Assembly (NCBI RefSeq): GCF_037975245.1
Contig: NC_092569.1
Coordinates: forward strand, 29,095,668-29,159,667
From: Apostichopus japonicus
Taxonomy: Eukaryota; Echinodermata; Holothuroidea; Aspidochirotida; Stichopodidae
Direction of reading: 5' to 3'
DNA length: 64,000 nt
This document shows, piece after piece, positions 55,501 through 64,000 of the stretch. The notes beneath the pieces were generated by a model. It saw only the letters and a program-made list of their open reading frames with translations, did not search any database and had not been told where the DNA came from. The first letter of the stretch is position 1. The number at the start of each line of letters is the position of its first letter. The position numbers and the translations under genes are program-made.

Positions 55501-58296
55501 TTCCAACCGTGTCCAACAGATCCGAAATGCAACAGATCCCTCTCAGTGGAGGCATGTTAAGGGTTCTGATAACCCTGCTGACCACGCCTCAAGAGGCTTG
55601 ACTACAGAGGAGTTGCTAGGATCCAATTGGCTCACTGGACCTAAGTTTATTAGAAAGGTTGAACCTCCTATTGAAAGTCATCCTAATGCAAATCTTTCTG
55701 CTGATGATCCTGAAGTTAGAAGGGTCAATTCATTACTTGTTCAAAGTGAAGGGTCTCCTTCTTATTTGGAGGTAGAAAGATTAAAGCATGTCTCAAGTTG
55801 GTTCAAAGCAAAAAGAGCTATTGCTGTCTGCTTGCTTCTGAAGTTTAATCTTAAGAATGGCCTACGTAGTGATAGTCATGCTAAGGAATCCCCTAATTGT
55901 ATTGGGGTCGAGGAACTAAAAGCAGCAGAGCTTGAAATTGTAAGAATGGTGCAAGCTAATGCATTTAAGGTAGAAATAGACTTTTTGCGAACCTGTAAAA
56001 CCTCAAGGAATGAGCTTGGTACATGTTTAAGGACAAGACCTCTTGGGGATCTTGATCCCTTTCTGGATGATGATGAAATTATGCGTGTCGGCGGACGCCT
56101 CTGTAAGTCCAGTTCAGAATTTCATGTAAGGCATCCTGTAATATTTCCAAAGACTGGACATGTAACAAATTTACTTATATACCACTTCCATGAGAAGGTT
56201 GAACACCAAGGTCGTGGTTTTACAACCAACGAGCTAAGGGCAAATGGTTTCTGGGTTGTTGGTTGCAGTAGTGCCGTTGCCAAAGTCATACATGGTTGCG
56301 TCAAATGTAAAAAATATCGGGGTAAGCTTAACCAACAAAAAATGGCAGATCTACCAGCAGATCGAGTAGAGGCATCTCCTCCATTTACGTATTGTGGTGT
56401 AGACTGTTTTGGTCCTTGGTATGTGAAGGAGGGTCGAAAGCAGCTGAAACGCTATGGTGTCCTCTTTACTTGCATGGCTTCTAGGGCAGTACACATAGAA
56501 GTGTCTTGTTCACTAAGTACTGACTCCTTTCTTAATGCACTAAGACGGTTCTTAGCTGTTCGGGGTCCCATTAGAGTACTGCGCTCCGATCAAGGAACTA
56601 ATTTTGTTGGGGCTAGTAATGAACTCAAGAAAGCTCTAGCTGAGACGGATCACAATAGTGTCAGTAAGTTCCTTTTGAAACAAGGTTGTGATTATTTCGA
56701 GTTCAAATTTAACGTTCCCCATGCCAGTCATATGGGAGGAGTATGGGAACGTCAGATTCGCACTGCTCGCAATATATTGAATTCTACGTTAGATAAGCAT
56801 AGCACTCAGCTAGACGACGAGTCACTTAGAACATTCATGTATGAGGTAGCTTCAATAATTAATAGCCGCCCATTGTCAGCAGACACACTCTATGATCCTA
56901 TGTCTTTGGCACCATTGACCCCAAACCATTTGATCACCATGAAGTCAAGGGTACTCCTTCCCCCTCCAGGTAGTTTTGATTCTTCTGATATGTATTCACG
57001 CAAACGATGGCGTAGAGTCCAGTATATGATCAATGTGTTTTGGTCTCGGTGGAGAGTAGAATATTTGCAAAATCTTCAGGCACGTCAAAAGTGGTCTAAG
57101 CCCTCTCGTAACATTGAGATAAATGACGTTGTATTGGTCAAGACTGAAGATTTGCCTCGCAATGAGTGGCCATTAGCCAGGGTGGTAGATGTTATTCAGG
57201 GTGATGATAACTGTGTAAGAAAGGTCAAGGTCGCATTAAGTGCACATATAGATGATAAAGGCAAACGTAGGGGTAAGGTAATAGTGCTTGATCGACCAAT
57301 ACACAAAGTAATTGTTTTGGTGGAAAACTCGAATGCATAGAATTGCTTAAGGTGCCTACAGGTTTTAACTGCTTAAGTTTTGGTTAAGTGCGTGTTCTGA
57401 ATTTCATCTATATTATATGTTTGTTGTGTTTGACAAAATTTGTTTCGAAAATAATAAAAATTGTTTCATTTGTATTTTGTGTTTAAGTTTAATTGGTGTA
57501 TTTCAATGTTAGAAAATGAATTAAATTCATTTTGAGGGGGCATGTAAGTGTGCCTCATGAATATTCAGTATGTGAGGTCATGCCCTCTGTTTGGATATTC
57601 CTGCATGTGCAATTGAGAGTTCCAGGGACCTCACTTGCATTCCAGAGCTGAGTAGAGTCAGTTGTGACCAGATAGCTTATACCTTATACCTGTACATACA
57701 CCTACTGTAATACTATACCTGTAACTTGTGCCAGGGTGTGGCAGCCTGTGCAATATATCCACACTGTGTGACTTTGTCACTGATTTGCGTTTGAATAAGA
57801 GTAGAGGATACCAAAGAGTTTTCACGGATTAAAATAGACGAATGCGTAATCCAGTAGAAGCCTCAGTGTCCTCCTTACTCTATACATCTACCTCTACACC
57901 ACCACGGCTACAACGTCATAGTGTGACATTGTAGTGAAACATCGTAATGTTATGTGTTACCTTGGGGCAAGTTCACTTTTAAAACTGAAACACGAAACTA
58001 AAATCATACCAACTAAGGTGAATGAATACATTCAACCTAACATCTGTTTCTATTTTTTAGTCAGATGTAAGATATGGAATTGAAGGGTTAATTCATATCA
58101 TTAAATTGTGGGGAATTTAGGGGAGATAAGCATGTTTTAAATACCTCTTGTTCTTCAGTTTTGCAGGGCCATGTTTCTTATAGATTTTAATGCAATCCCT
58201 CTATCACAAAGGGATTCAAAATTTGTTATTCGTTTAGATGCATCTTATTGTATTTCTCGTCTCTTTCAGTTTGAGAGGATGGGTGGCAGAAGGTAA
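27624..58296 (+). CDS. CC2D1: CC2D1A/B (Lgd) orthologue, 3' part: DM14, C2 and C-terminal helices
   Basis: Exons: 27624-27754, 27997-28053, 31412-31552, 33768-33826, 35360-35476, 36352-36422, 37100-37158, 37807-37958, 38702-38798, 41492-41611, 42189-42268, 45631-45694, 47855-47975, 49131-49207, 50269-50316, 58270-58296. All junctions are AG/GT with matching phases and give 472 aa plus stop TAA. The first two encode a DM14 repeat (FLALQAKKQGDMEEAK, GFDPMIEAAENGLPVNM); exons 3-5 the linker (RFQFEQRT); exons 6-10 the C2 domain (FVKFEFPYPS, GLLRGDRSLGTASLKL, GGTLEVKI, EKWLVFE); exons 11-16 the helical tail ending NEFERMGGRR. The family binds ESCRT-III/CHMP4 and regulates endosomal Notch and receptor signalling. 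Vertebrate proteins have four DM14 repeats; only the last is visible here. Confidence 0.92.
29920..30176 (-). mobile_element. SINE with tRNA-Ser/Leu-like head
   Basis: On the minus strand the head holds an exact A box TGGCCGAGTGG (30164-30154) and a B box GGTTTGATCCC (30108-30098), spaced as in a long-variable-arm tRNA. The acceptor stem does not pair, so this is a SINE head rather than a working tRNA. A different family from the 27195 and 35556 elements. Confidence 0.65.
30552..30974. repeat. 35-bp minisatellite in CC2D1 intron 2
   Basis: About 12 nearly identical head-to-tail copies of a 35-bp G-rich unit (AGTTACAGTTTGGTT then GGGGGCAGTGGTGGGTATTA). Low divergence suggests recent expansion. 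Confidence 0.95.
32446..33535. repeat. 129-bp tandem repeat in CC2D1 intron 3
   Basis: Nine copies marked by GTCCAGTCACTTTAATTGAT at about 32491, 32612, 32741, 32871, 33000, 33129, 33258, 33388 and 33507. End copies are shorter and more diverged. Confidence 0.92.
34522..35331. repeat. 134-bp tandem repeat in CC2D1 intron 4
   Basis: Six copies marked by GATTGGACATGC at 34531, 34665, 34799, 34933, 35068 and 35203, ending about 30 bp before exon 35360-35476. Unrelated to the 129-bp array. Confidence 0.92.
35556..35925 (+). mobile_element. tRNA-derived SINE, same family, plus strand
   Basis: The head has GTGGTCAAGGGGTTAAGGCA and a perfect pol III B box GGTTCGAGTCC at 35609-35619. The body (CCTTGGGAAAGGCACTTTAT and onwards) matches the minus-strand copy at 27195-27580. 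The 3' tail is shortened. It lies in a CC2D1 intron, just after exon 35360-35476. Confidence 0.75.
36352..41611 (+). CDS. CC2D1: CC2D1 C2-domain exons
   Basis: Five exons (36352-36422, 37100-37158, 37807-37958, 38702-38798, 41492-41611) encode a C2 beta-sandwich from VTPGLKKEEAE to EKWLVFESK. The motif order FEFPYPS, KFEVLHR, GDRSLGTASL, GGTLEVK and KEKWLV matches the C-terminal C2 of CC2D1 proteins, which binds phospholipid in relatives. If the donor at 41612 is not used, reading continues VKK-stop (TGA 41621-41623), giving a possible shorter isoform. Confidence 0.9.
38060..38425 (+). mobile_element. Penelope-like or retrozyme-like repeat, sense copy
   Basis: About 350 bp in CC2D1 intron 8: a CT-rich part, GTCCCTTCTGTTACTG, a hammerhead-like motif (38306-38344), then CAACTTACTTTTACAC...GCAGTTTGC. 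The same sequence occurs twice at 43867-44278. Family assignment rests on the hammerhead-like core and arrangement. Confidence 0.55.
38306..38344 (+). ncRNA. Candidate hammerhead self-cleaving ribozyme motif
   Basis: Stem I GCCT (38306-38309) pairs with AGGC (38341-38344). The core CTGAAGA (38310-38316) fits CUGANGA. Stem II ATCCT/AGGAT (38319-38323 with 38327-38331) closes a GCT loop, followed by GAAA (38333-38336). ACGT at 38336-38339 is self-complementary, as in dimeric hammerheads with a minimal stem III; cleavage would follow C38340. Weak points: bases 317-318 and 332 do not form the usual 10.1-11.1 pair, and two related copies have TTGAAGA. Activity is unproven. Confidence 0.5.
38876..39000. 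repeat. ATTAAT-rich low-complexity tract
   Basis: About 125 bp of ATTAAT/TAATATTAA repeats, just after CC2D1 exon 38702-38798. Confidence 0.85.
39113..40400. repeat. 163-bp tandem repeat in CC2D1 intron 9
   Basis: Eight copies of a unit of about 162-163 bp containing TAACATTGCCACAGAGTAAT (39159, 39325, 39488, 39651, 39813, 39974, 40136, 40299). The last unit runs into the 48-bp array through shared ACAAGATGCATGCTT. Confidence 0.93.
40397..41190. repeat. 48-bp minisatellite derived from the edge of the 163-bp unit
   Basis: About 13 tandem 48-bp units with ACAAGATGCATGCTTG and ACACAGTTCAATACTG, then a mixed end (41040-41190) that again uses pieces of the 163-bp unit (CTTGTGACAAACTGTTACTA). 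Since 48 is a multiple of three and the unit lacks stops, long open frames appear on both strands (40412-41134 plus, 41058-40378 minus); they are judged non-coding. Confidence 0.93.
42189..58296 (+). CDS. CC2D1: CC2D1 C-terminal tail exons
   Basis: Six small exons encode a basic Ser/Ala/Pro segment (KPSPSKAARPQ), then a helical region (FEILQLKKKCDQIK, KRVPPELSS) and the terminal YLKKKQLVANEFERMGGRR. The final exon, 58270-58296, is only 27 nt (FERMGGRR-stop) and is separated from exon 50269-50316 by a 7953-bp intron that contains a BEL retrotransposon. The pattern PPE...ALYxRN/xxKK-LVxxE matches the C-terminus of vertebrate CC2D1A. Confidence 0.87.
43867..44278. mobile_element. Head-to-head Penelope/retrozyme-like insertion with 14-bp target duplication
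   Basis: A 412-bp insertion in CC2D1 intron 11 flanked by the exact direct repeat CTTGTTACATTACC (43853-43866 and 44279-44292). The left arm (to about 44136) is the reverse complement of the 38060 element; the right arm is a sense copy of its 3' half. Hammerhead-like cores at 43924-43882 (minus) and 44167-44208 (plus) carry substitutions (TTGAAGA) and are probably inactive. Confidence 0.7.
47316..47719. mobile_element. Non-autonomous hAT-like element
   Basis: A 404-bp non-coding insertion in CC2D1 intron 12 flanked by perfect 8-bp duplications ATTACAAT (47308-47315 and 47720-47727). Ends CAGTGGCTGAGCT and, on the complement, CAGTAATGGAGCT form imperfect terminal repeats of hAT style. Contains G runs at 47341 and 47670. 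Confidence 0.75.
48645..48790. repeat. Single arm of the palindromic MITE-like family
   Basis: CTCGCTTGGTTT, CAGTGATTT, GGTATCACAT and TTTATTCCTGCTGCA match, in order, one arm of the element at 49914-50203. Appears to be a half or decayed copy. Confidence 0.6.
49157..49345 (+). repeat. Tandem duplication of the CC2D1 exon 14 end and its splice donor
   Basis: The segment from GAGAGGTTACTGG (49157) through the donor at 49208 and on to AAGCT is repeated from 49249, period 92 bp. The second copy has a donor-like GTTAGT after AACAAG. Extending exon 14 to the second donor would meet an in-frame TAG at the duplicated AATTTAG, so only the first donor keeps the protein. Confidence 0.88.
49591..49915. 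repeat. TATCTAGTATCAAG minisatellite
   Basis: Degenerate array of 10-15-bp units of type ATCTGGTATCAAGT in CC2D1 intron 14, ending at the palindromic MITE-like element. Confidence 0.88.
49914..50203. mobile_element. Palindromic MITE-like element
   Basis: The two halves (ACATTACAACTT.ACCTGG... and ...CCAGGTTGAACTTGTAATGT) are inverted repeats over almost the whole 290 bp, meeting near the TGCTGC/GCAGCA centre at about 50040. Ends 65 bp before CC2D1 exon 50269-50316. A half copy lies at 48645-48790. Confidence 0.72.
50753..51603 (+). pseudogene. Duplicated 3' end of BEL pol (integrase and DUF5641)
   Basis: Collinear with 56508-57358 over 851 bp, with two substitutions noticed (codon changes S/G and K/R). 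Open from 50920 to the TAG at 51585, but it lacks the first integrase catalytic Asp and everything upstream, so it is a fragment. Its end is fused to the last 9 bp of the LTR. Confidence 0.92.
51613..51703 (+). repeat. BEL leader segment; inverted partner at 57823-57913
   Basis: 91 bp starting TTGTAGCCGTGG just after the LTR end and finishing AATCCGTG. Its perfect reverse complement sits at the far end of the element. Position right after the LTR implies that it contains the primer-binding site, though no specific tRNA match is claimed. Confidence 0.88.
51785..57340 (+). CDS. BEL/Pao gag-pol polyprotein
   Basis: One uninterrupted frame; it opens at 51701 with GTG, and the first ATG is at 51785 (about 1851 aa). 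From 51701 numbering: N-terminal coiled coil (residues 1-45), DUF1759 gag region (about 185-340, GTFDGDPLKYPGW), Cys/His knuckles (405-465), aspartic protease (MLDTQSDTTF, about 543), reverse transcriptase (about 870-1060, YVDD at 991), RNase H (CDAST 1169, TDSQ 1243), integrase with H2C2 finger (1493-1540) and catalytic D/D/E (GVDCFGP 1567, RSDQGTNF 1628, GVWER 1678), then DUF5641. All active-site residues are present. The gag N-terminus looks shortened, since the frame starts at the leader junction 51703. Confidence 0.93.
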   Translation: MLEMAEAEIDAMVKVENEFITLDRFPDDSSKYTKEYVHAHSNPSSSPENLAAALPDSGSVDNTYENSRAHFNVQPTHLPLKLISQTSLSSGPYETITGNPVLSEGHHKSVSSVGVTPVPVTKPHMPSVFDSNIQVDSFARVLSEQVNLNRLPLPEPGTFDGDPLKYPGWKCTLDSLLENRGIPPSEKIYYLKRYLTGSPKEALEGYFLIPTDSSYEEARSLLQERYGNPIVVMDAFRSKLEAWPKIQPNDGLALRKFGDFLGQCETAFQMVAGGLSTLNGSWENRKLLTKLPSWLVTRWGRFVADWGVHQGRISFPPFSEFRLFIVREANIACNPVTSFQALKFCQSDARGKVGQSTQGARNFAIEGSELSKGNVNRCIMCQSEHDLDDCRQFLSKPMEGRKNYAKDNDLCYGCLRQGHRSRFCRKRITCKRCGRPHPTAFHGDFKPKSETQREQSGSISRNVSTTSVSVQTQPLEVQKGFNHMSGANKANMSSLILPVYISHKGNPNKEILTYAMLDTQSDTTFVTECVCEALGVKGTRTQLALSTMISQNHVVNSNRVDGLIVRGHDSSNVIPLPMSYTRYAIPVNRTHIPSPVIAQQWPYLKKIANNLMPVAECDIGLLIGYNCPKALVPRQVIPPVGDGPYAQRTDLGWGIVGMVDPDEVEICDHDSIGLSHLIVTCEVPTPSQLDDCREVHICFRTKVKEIMCPEQVARMMELEFNEGNFGQTSYSQEDVQFLSTLKEGVHIAEDGHYEMPLPLRSIAMNLPNNRSLAWHRLSKLQKRLEGDIVYARDYCAFMQDIISKGFAERVPVGELTSQNGNVNFIPHHGIYHPKKPGKIRVVFDCSATFKGVSLNDYLLTGPNLTNTLVGVLCRFRQESVAFMGDIEAMFYQFKVNKEQRDLLRFLWWQNGDFTSEPVEYRMTVHLFGAGSSPGCANFGLKQIASDYEKEFGPDVTHFIHQNFYVDDGLKSVSDANEAIDLISRTKDVLKKGGIRFHKIVSNSRIVMRSVPSEDQAGATKDLDLCLDPLPIERALGVQWCIESEVFQFKITLKDQPLTRRGILSTVSSVYDPLGFVSPVVLIGKQILQSLCNDHMAWDCPLPEELRATWENWRRNLCKLDELKFERCYKPVGFGKVVRVELHHFCDASTKGYGHCSYLRLQNGLNQVHCAFVMGKARVAPIKSITIPRLELTAAVLSVKISLLLRKELEYDNISEFFWTDSQVVLGYINNEARKFHVFVSNRVQQIRNATDPSQWRHVKGSDNPADHASRGLTTEELLGSNWLTGPKFIRKVEPPIESHPNANLSADDPEVRRVNSLLVQSEGSPSYLEVERLKHVSSWFKAKRAIAVCLLLKFNLKNGLRSDSHAKESPNCIGVEELKAAELEIVRMVQANAFKVEIDFLRTCKTSRNELGTCLRTRPLGDLDPFLDDDEIMRVGGRLCKSSSEFHVRHPVIFPKTGHVTNLLIYHFHEKVEHQGRGFTTNELRANGFWVVGCSSAVAKVIHGCVKCKKYRGKLNQQKMADLPADRVEASPPFTYCGVDCFGPWYVKEGRKQLKRYGVLFTCMASRAVHIEVSCSLSTDSFLNALRRFLAVRGPIRVLRSDQGTNFVGASNELKKALAETDHNSVSKFLLKQGCDYFEFKFNVPHASHMGGVWERQIRTARNILNSTLDKHSTQLDDESLRTFMYEVASIINSRPLSADTLYDPMSLAPLTPNHLITMKSRVLLPPPGSFDSSDMYSRKRWRRVQYMINVFWSRWRVEYLQNLQARQKWSKPSRNIEINDVVLVKTEDLPRNEWPLARVVDVIQGDDNCVRKVKVALSAHIDDKGKRRGKVIVLDRPIHKVIVLVENSNA
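57543..57824 (+). repeat. BEL 3' LTR
   Basis: Begins TGTAAGTGTG directly after a polypurine tract (TTGAGGGGGCA) and ends GAGTTTTCA, so has TG...CA ends; 282 bp. The only nearly complete LTR in the element; the upstream counterpart is reduced to its last 9 bp. Confidence 0.75.
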
Positions 58297-58403
58297 CCAT
58301 GGTTCCCAAGGATATACAAGATGAAATTTGCATATTGGCAAGTCTAAGGTGAAGCTCCAATAGTAGTTTACCTGAAGAAAGGAGGATCACCATGACATAC
58401 AGT

Positions 58404-58409
58404 AATAAA
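58404..58409 (+). terminator. Candidate polyadenylation signal for CC2D1
   Basis: AATAAA 108 bp after the CC2D1 stop codon; a second AATAAA is at 58637-58642. Which is used cannot be told from sequence. Confidence 0.4.
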
Positions 58410-58649
58410 CAAGTTATAAAGCTTTTAAGTTAACAGAGGTGGCTGAGCATTGAGGTTATCAGGTTTCTGTGAATTACAGAGTTTTTAAAGTTCGCAATTT
58501 GTCTGATGTAATTTGGTCATATGTTTCATTTGTATTAGTGAGGGGGGAGGGGATGGGGGGTTGGGGTATTAAAGTGGCAGGGGTAGGGCAACAGTTCACC
58601 ATTAGTAATAATTAAAAGCATTGGTTCATGATAGAAAATAAAATACACC

Positions 58650-59700
58650 AAGATTTTTTGCAAAGACTCATTCCTCTCAAAAAGGTTGAATGTGATCAGT
58701 TTGTTAAGTAGATGGTAAATGTCATGGTTAGGCAGCAATTAATAAGTAATGTTGTTAATAGTCGGTGTGGAATTTGACTGTACATTTCAAGTGATTTGGG
58801 ATATAGCCACTGCCCGCTATTCTGGGTACTGGTACTGGTACTAAAATTTGTGCAATGAGTGAAACATAATATGCAAATTTCAGAGTTTAAGAAGTTAGAG
58901 TTCAGCCATAAACAAACTGCAATAGGAGTGGTATGGTTTACGGGGATGTGTATTTGGATCAAACGCAGCATGAAACTCAGTAACAGTGAAGGATCTGTTA
59001 AAATTCCTCCTAATGTCTATGAATATGACTTACTTTCAGTCTCAGAAGTTTTGTTTGATTATTTTGTACTTAAGCATGGAACCGTGATGGTAAACGGTTG
59101 AATAATAAAAATCATATATATTCAAAAAAAATATCATACACATTTTTTTTTCGGTGATCAGTAAAATTTTCTGTTTATTGTCATTTATGTAAATTTTTCA
59201 TCTCTCCTTTATTACGTAGAACTAAAAAGAAAATATTTCTTTTGACGTTGTTTCTTTAAATAGTATTTAAATAGGAACAAACCTATTGAAAGTCTATTGT
59301 TAGAAAATGTTAATTGTCCTGTCATTGACTGTGTTTATAATGAAGTGCAATCCAAAAGAACTTCTCAGAAATTGTCTTATATGATTGAATCATTCAAATT
59401 TTGTATTTAAATTACTTAAATTACGTAGATGACGTATTAAAAACTCATCTCTGTGAGACAGAGTAGCAAATATCATACAGTATTGTTAACAACAGTTGAA
59501 GGAGATTGCATTATTGAAGTATCATATCATACAAAATAGATTTCAAGAAGACTGGTTAAGTTTGTCCTCAAAGATATAGTATGCATTGGGGAGAAAATGA
59601 CATTCATAACGGCAATTGTAATAATATGCCACATTGTTCTCCACGTCTTTACCTAATGTTTGATTACCTTATTGTAATGATGTTTTGACCTCTTGATCTT
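58650..59700. other. Downstream of CC2D1, nothing recognised
   Basis: AT-rich sequence after the CC2D1 3' UTR. No coding exon, RNA gene or repeat was recognised. Confidence 0.5.
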
Positions 59701-59734
59701 ATGTTTGATTAGCTTGTTTTAATGGTGTTTACAT

Positions 59735-61668
<1,934 letters not shown>

Positions 61669-61965
61669 AATATATCCGCGTATTAATTCGAATATATACG
61701 CGTATTAATTGAATATACATGTGTTTTACATGCGTATAGTTTCGCTTTTTGAAGCAATCTCGCGAGCCCGCCAAAATATTTATCGTTGATATGTGTACAC
61801 AGCAAGAGCGGGATGTGTTTTCTTGTACATTCGAATTAATCCGTGCATATATTGGATTTAATCCCCATATGTATTCTGTTTAATACGTGTATATATATTC
61901 GAATTAATACGTGTATTTATTCGAATTAATACGTGTATATATTCGAATTAATACGCGGATATATT
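61669..61965. repeat. Inverted repeat with GAATTAATACG units
   Basis: Arms of 42 bp at 61669-61710 and 61924-61965 are reverse complements with about one mismatch, separated by 213 bp. The right side holds a short tandem array of ATTCGAATTAATACGTGTAT (about 61880-61960). Could be a MITE or a hairpin-forming satellite. Confidence 0.75.
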
Positions 61966-62029
61966 TGGGCCATATGATTGGCTAATAATATATACGCGTA
62001 TATATTCCAATTAATACGTGTATAAATTA

Positions 62030-63470
62030 CCATTAATCTGTTTAATCTTTAAACTTAAATAAGTTGATTAATCAAATTAATCATATTTTTAATCAAATTA
62101 ATTAATTTGATTACTTAATTTAATAGTCTAAGTAATCAAATTATGGACCAGATGACCAGAGAGGGGGAGTGGAATGGGGTGACTAACCGTTCGGCTATTC
62201 AGGGATGGTTCTAGAGTAATGGGGGAGGCCATTAGCAAGGCAGCAAGTACAAGGCAGCAATCGGAATTTTCTGGCTCCAAAACCCATCCAGTTGGAATTT
62301 CAGCCACTACACACCCCCCCCCCCCCCAATCATCAGGCCTTAGCTACGTCCATGCCTACGAGTGTTGTTATCGAGAAGAGAGTAAACTAATTAGTTTCAT
62401 TTACATTAACGGATGACTTGTCTTGTTATTTCAAATATACTATCCAAGAAATATGAATAATTTGAGGGCTTCTGATTTACGAGATATTCAGTTTTAAAAT
62501 ATGCTAAAGCTCTGAATTTGTCATTTAAGGCTAAATGACTGATGACGTCAGCTCGTCGGTGCATATAGGCCTAAATGTTAATGTTTTATCAATTGTATTA
62601 ACTCAACTAAAATTTTGTTCTTATATCTTTATATACAAAAAGCAGAGCACCATTGGTCAACATTCAACACTATTTATCATTGTTAAACTTTTAGAGTATT
62701 GAAGAAATATATTTCAGGCGGTAAGTCTTGTTTTCCTATTAAGTTTATGTGTTCTTTCTGACGGACGAACTGAACAGGGTGTTATACTAAGTATCCCAGC
62801 CGCTTTAATTGATAGGCCTCGGATGTATGAAAGGTTACTGGTTTTCTCAAATATTAAACGTCTGTGATAAAGAAACACAACCTGGGGTGATAACAGAGTT
62901 GTTTAGCGGTCTAAATGCCACAATTAATTATGTTGTGTCTACATTCATCCTTAAAGTTATTTTCTGATGTTCACGTTCTTTGAATATTATGTCTCGTCAT
63001 CATAATGATCTCGTAACTGACTGTAAAACTGATAATTGGGAATTTATAATCAATGGGCCTTTTATGATTTACGAAAAAGTTGTATTCAGACCTTGGGATT
63101 AATCTCGAAACTTTGTCATGGGAGAGGATGCGAGGAGGGGGGGTGGGGTGGTATGGGCAGTGTCGTAACTAGGTCAGTGCAGCTGGTGTGGACTCGTTTT
63201 GCCAGGGCCCTATGGTGAGTATGACCGATAACCGCCTGAAGATAAGTGCTTACAATAAGAATATTTATTAGTTTTCTTAAAAATATGTTCAGTTCTTAAA
63301 GTTCTCTCATGATACTCCATCGAACTGAGAATTCATACAAAACCATGTCCTCCACAGAGAAAGCCTCAGTATGCTATATCTAAGCGTCTACGTTGCCGAA
63401 AATGTACACAAATTCTCAGCCAAATCCAAACCATGATTGGGCTTAGTTGAATGAAGACTCTCTTCTGGGG
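62030..63470. other. Gene-free interval
   Basis: Starts with AATTAATTTGATTA palindromic AT-rich DNA (62050-62130) and a poly-C run near 62312. No recognisable gene. Confidence 0.45.
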
Positions 63471-63474
63471 GAAC

Positions 63475-63712
63475 ATTTCTATTGCTGCACCAGGGCTAGA
63501 TCGCAGCCTGCAGCTCCACTGGTGAGACTGTGGCAGGGAGTGGGGAAGGGGAGGGGGATTTCTATTGCTGCACCAGGGCTAGATCGCGCCCTGCAGCACC
63601 ACTGGTGGAACTGTGGCAGGGAGGGGGGGAGGGGGAATTTCTATTGCTGCACCAGGGCTAGATCCTGCCCGGCGGTACCACTGGTGGGACTGTGGCAAGG
63701 AGTGGAGGGGGA
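63475..63712. repeat. Three-copy tandem repeat of about 80 bp
   Basis: Units beginning TTTCTATTGCTGCACCAGGG near 63475, 63558 and 63637, each ending in a G-rich run. A frame of about 90 codons across it reflects the repeat. Confidence 0.88.
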
Positions 63713-64000
63713 TTGTACATCACCTGTTTATTTCTGACTATGATTCTGGGCGAGTGGGCATACTAGAGAGTGGTATTGAGAAACCTCTTTCCTAAGGACA
63801 AGCAATTATCAGAGATTTTCCTGGCACCAGTTAATTGACTCAAGTGACTGTGTTATTTCTATATACCTGAAAGTTTAGTGACTTGAGCATTGCTTTGACA
63901 ACACTGGCGTGATGACCATTTTTGACCAAAGGTGTAGGTCATGGGTCAGTCTGCCTTGATGATGGCTTCCTGAAAATGGACGGAACAAGTGACCAAAGAA

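Larger units (their letters stand above)
50753..57913 (+). mobile_element. BEL/Pao LTR retrotransposon, rearranged, in the CC2D1 last intron
   Basis: Sense-strand element between CC2D1 exons 15 and 16. Order: a second copy of the 3' end of pol (50753-51603), the last 9 bp of the LTR (GAGTTTTCA, 51604-51612), a 91-bp leader (51613-51703), the gag-pol frame to 57340, a 3' untranslated part, polypurine GAGGGGG, a 282-bp LTR (57543-57824), then the same 91-bp leader inverted (57823-57913). A normal 5' LTR is missing. Near-identity of the duplicated pol part (two substitutions noticed in 851 bp) points to a recent event. No env-like frame was seen. Confidence 0.88.

Overview
The window is metazoan nuclear DNA: AT-rich, with GT-AG spliced genes, long introns, LINE, BEL/Pao and SINE repeats and many minisatellites. 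The gene content (a secreted fibrinogen-domain lectin-like pair with TIL domains and a CC2D1/Lgd orthologue) and the frequent TAGGCCTA words suggest a marine invertebrate deuterostome, possibly an echinoderm. That assignment is an inference. All splice models were built by hand from reading frame and splice-site phase. Layout: (1) 1-7.7 kb, minus strand: most of a fibrinogen-related protein gene (FReD gene A); its last exon lies left of the window. (2) 7.7-16.2 kb: no gene; a truncated LINE (10.3-11.2 kb) runs into a 2.3-kb array of a 25-bp repeat. (3) 16.2-27.1 kb, minus strand: FReD gene B, complete in eight coding exons (432 aa), carrying a decayed full-length L1/Tx1-like LINE in one intron. 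(4) 27.6-58.3 kb, plus strand: sixteen 3' exons of a CC2D1A/B (Lgd) orthologue (last DM14 repeat, C2 domain, C-terminal helical tail), whose introns hold SINEs, several minisatellites, a Penelope/retrozyme-like element with a hammerhead-like motif, a hAT-like MITE and, in the last intron, a BEL/Pao retrotransposon with an open gag-pol frame. (5) 58.3-64 kb: gene-free, with a long (TA)n tract and an inverted-repeat element. The most notable pattern is that FReD genes A and B share an almost identical 5-6 kb block (1785-7669 and 22066-27130) coding for signal peptide, Ser/Thr-rich linker, TIL domain and the start of the fibrinogen domain, while the next exon, which forms much of the fibrinogen fold, is only about half identical. 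The block edge lies inside a LINE in the intron between them. The linker is coded by a tandem array of phase-1 exons, five in A and two in B. This looks like a recently remodelled mosaic family of secreted recognition proteins. CC2D1 works in endosomal ESCRT-III/Notch trafficking and signalling; nothing links it functionally to the FReD genes apart from position. Its DM14 repeats 1-3 were not found in the window, so either the FReD genes sit antisense in a very long CC2D1 intron or the gene has been broken here.
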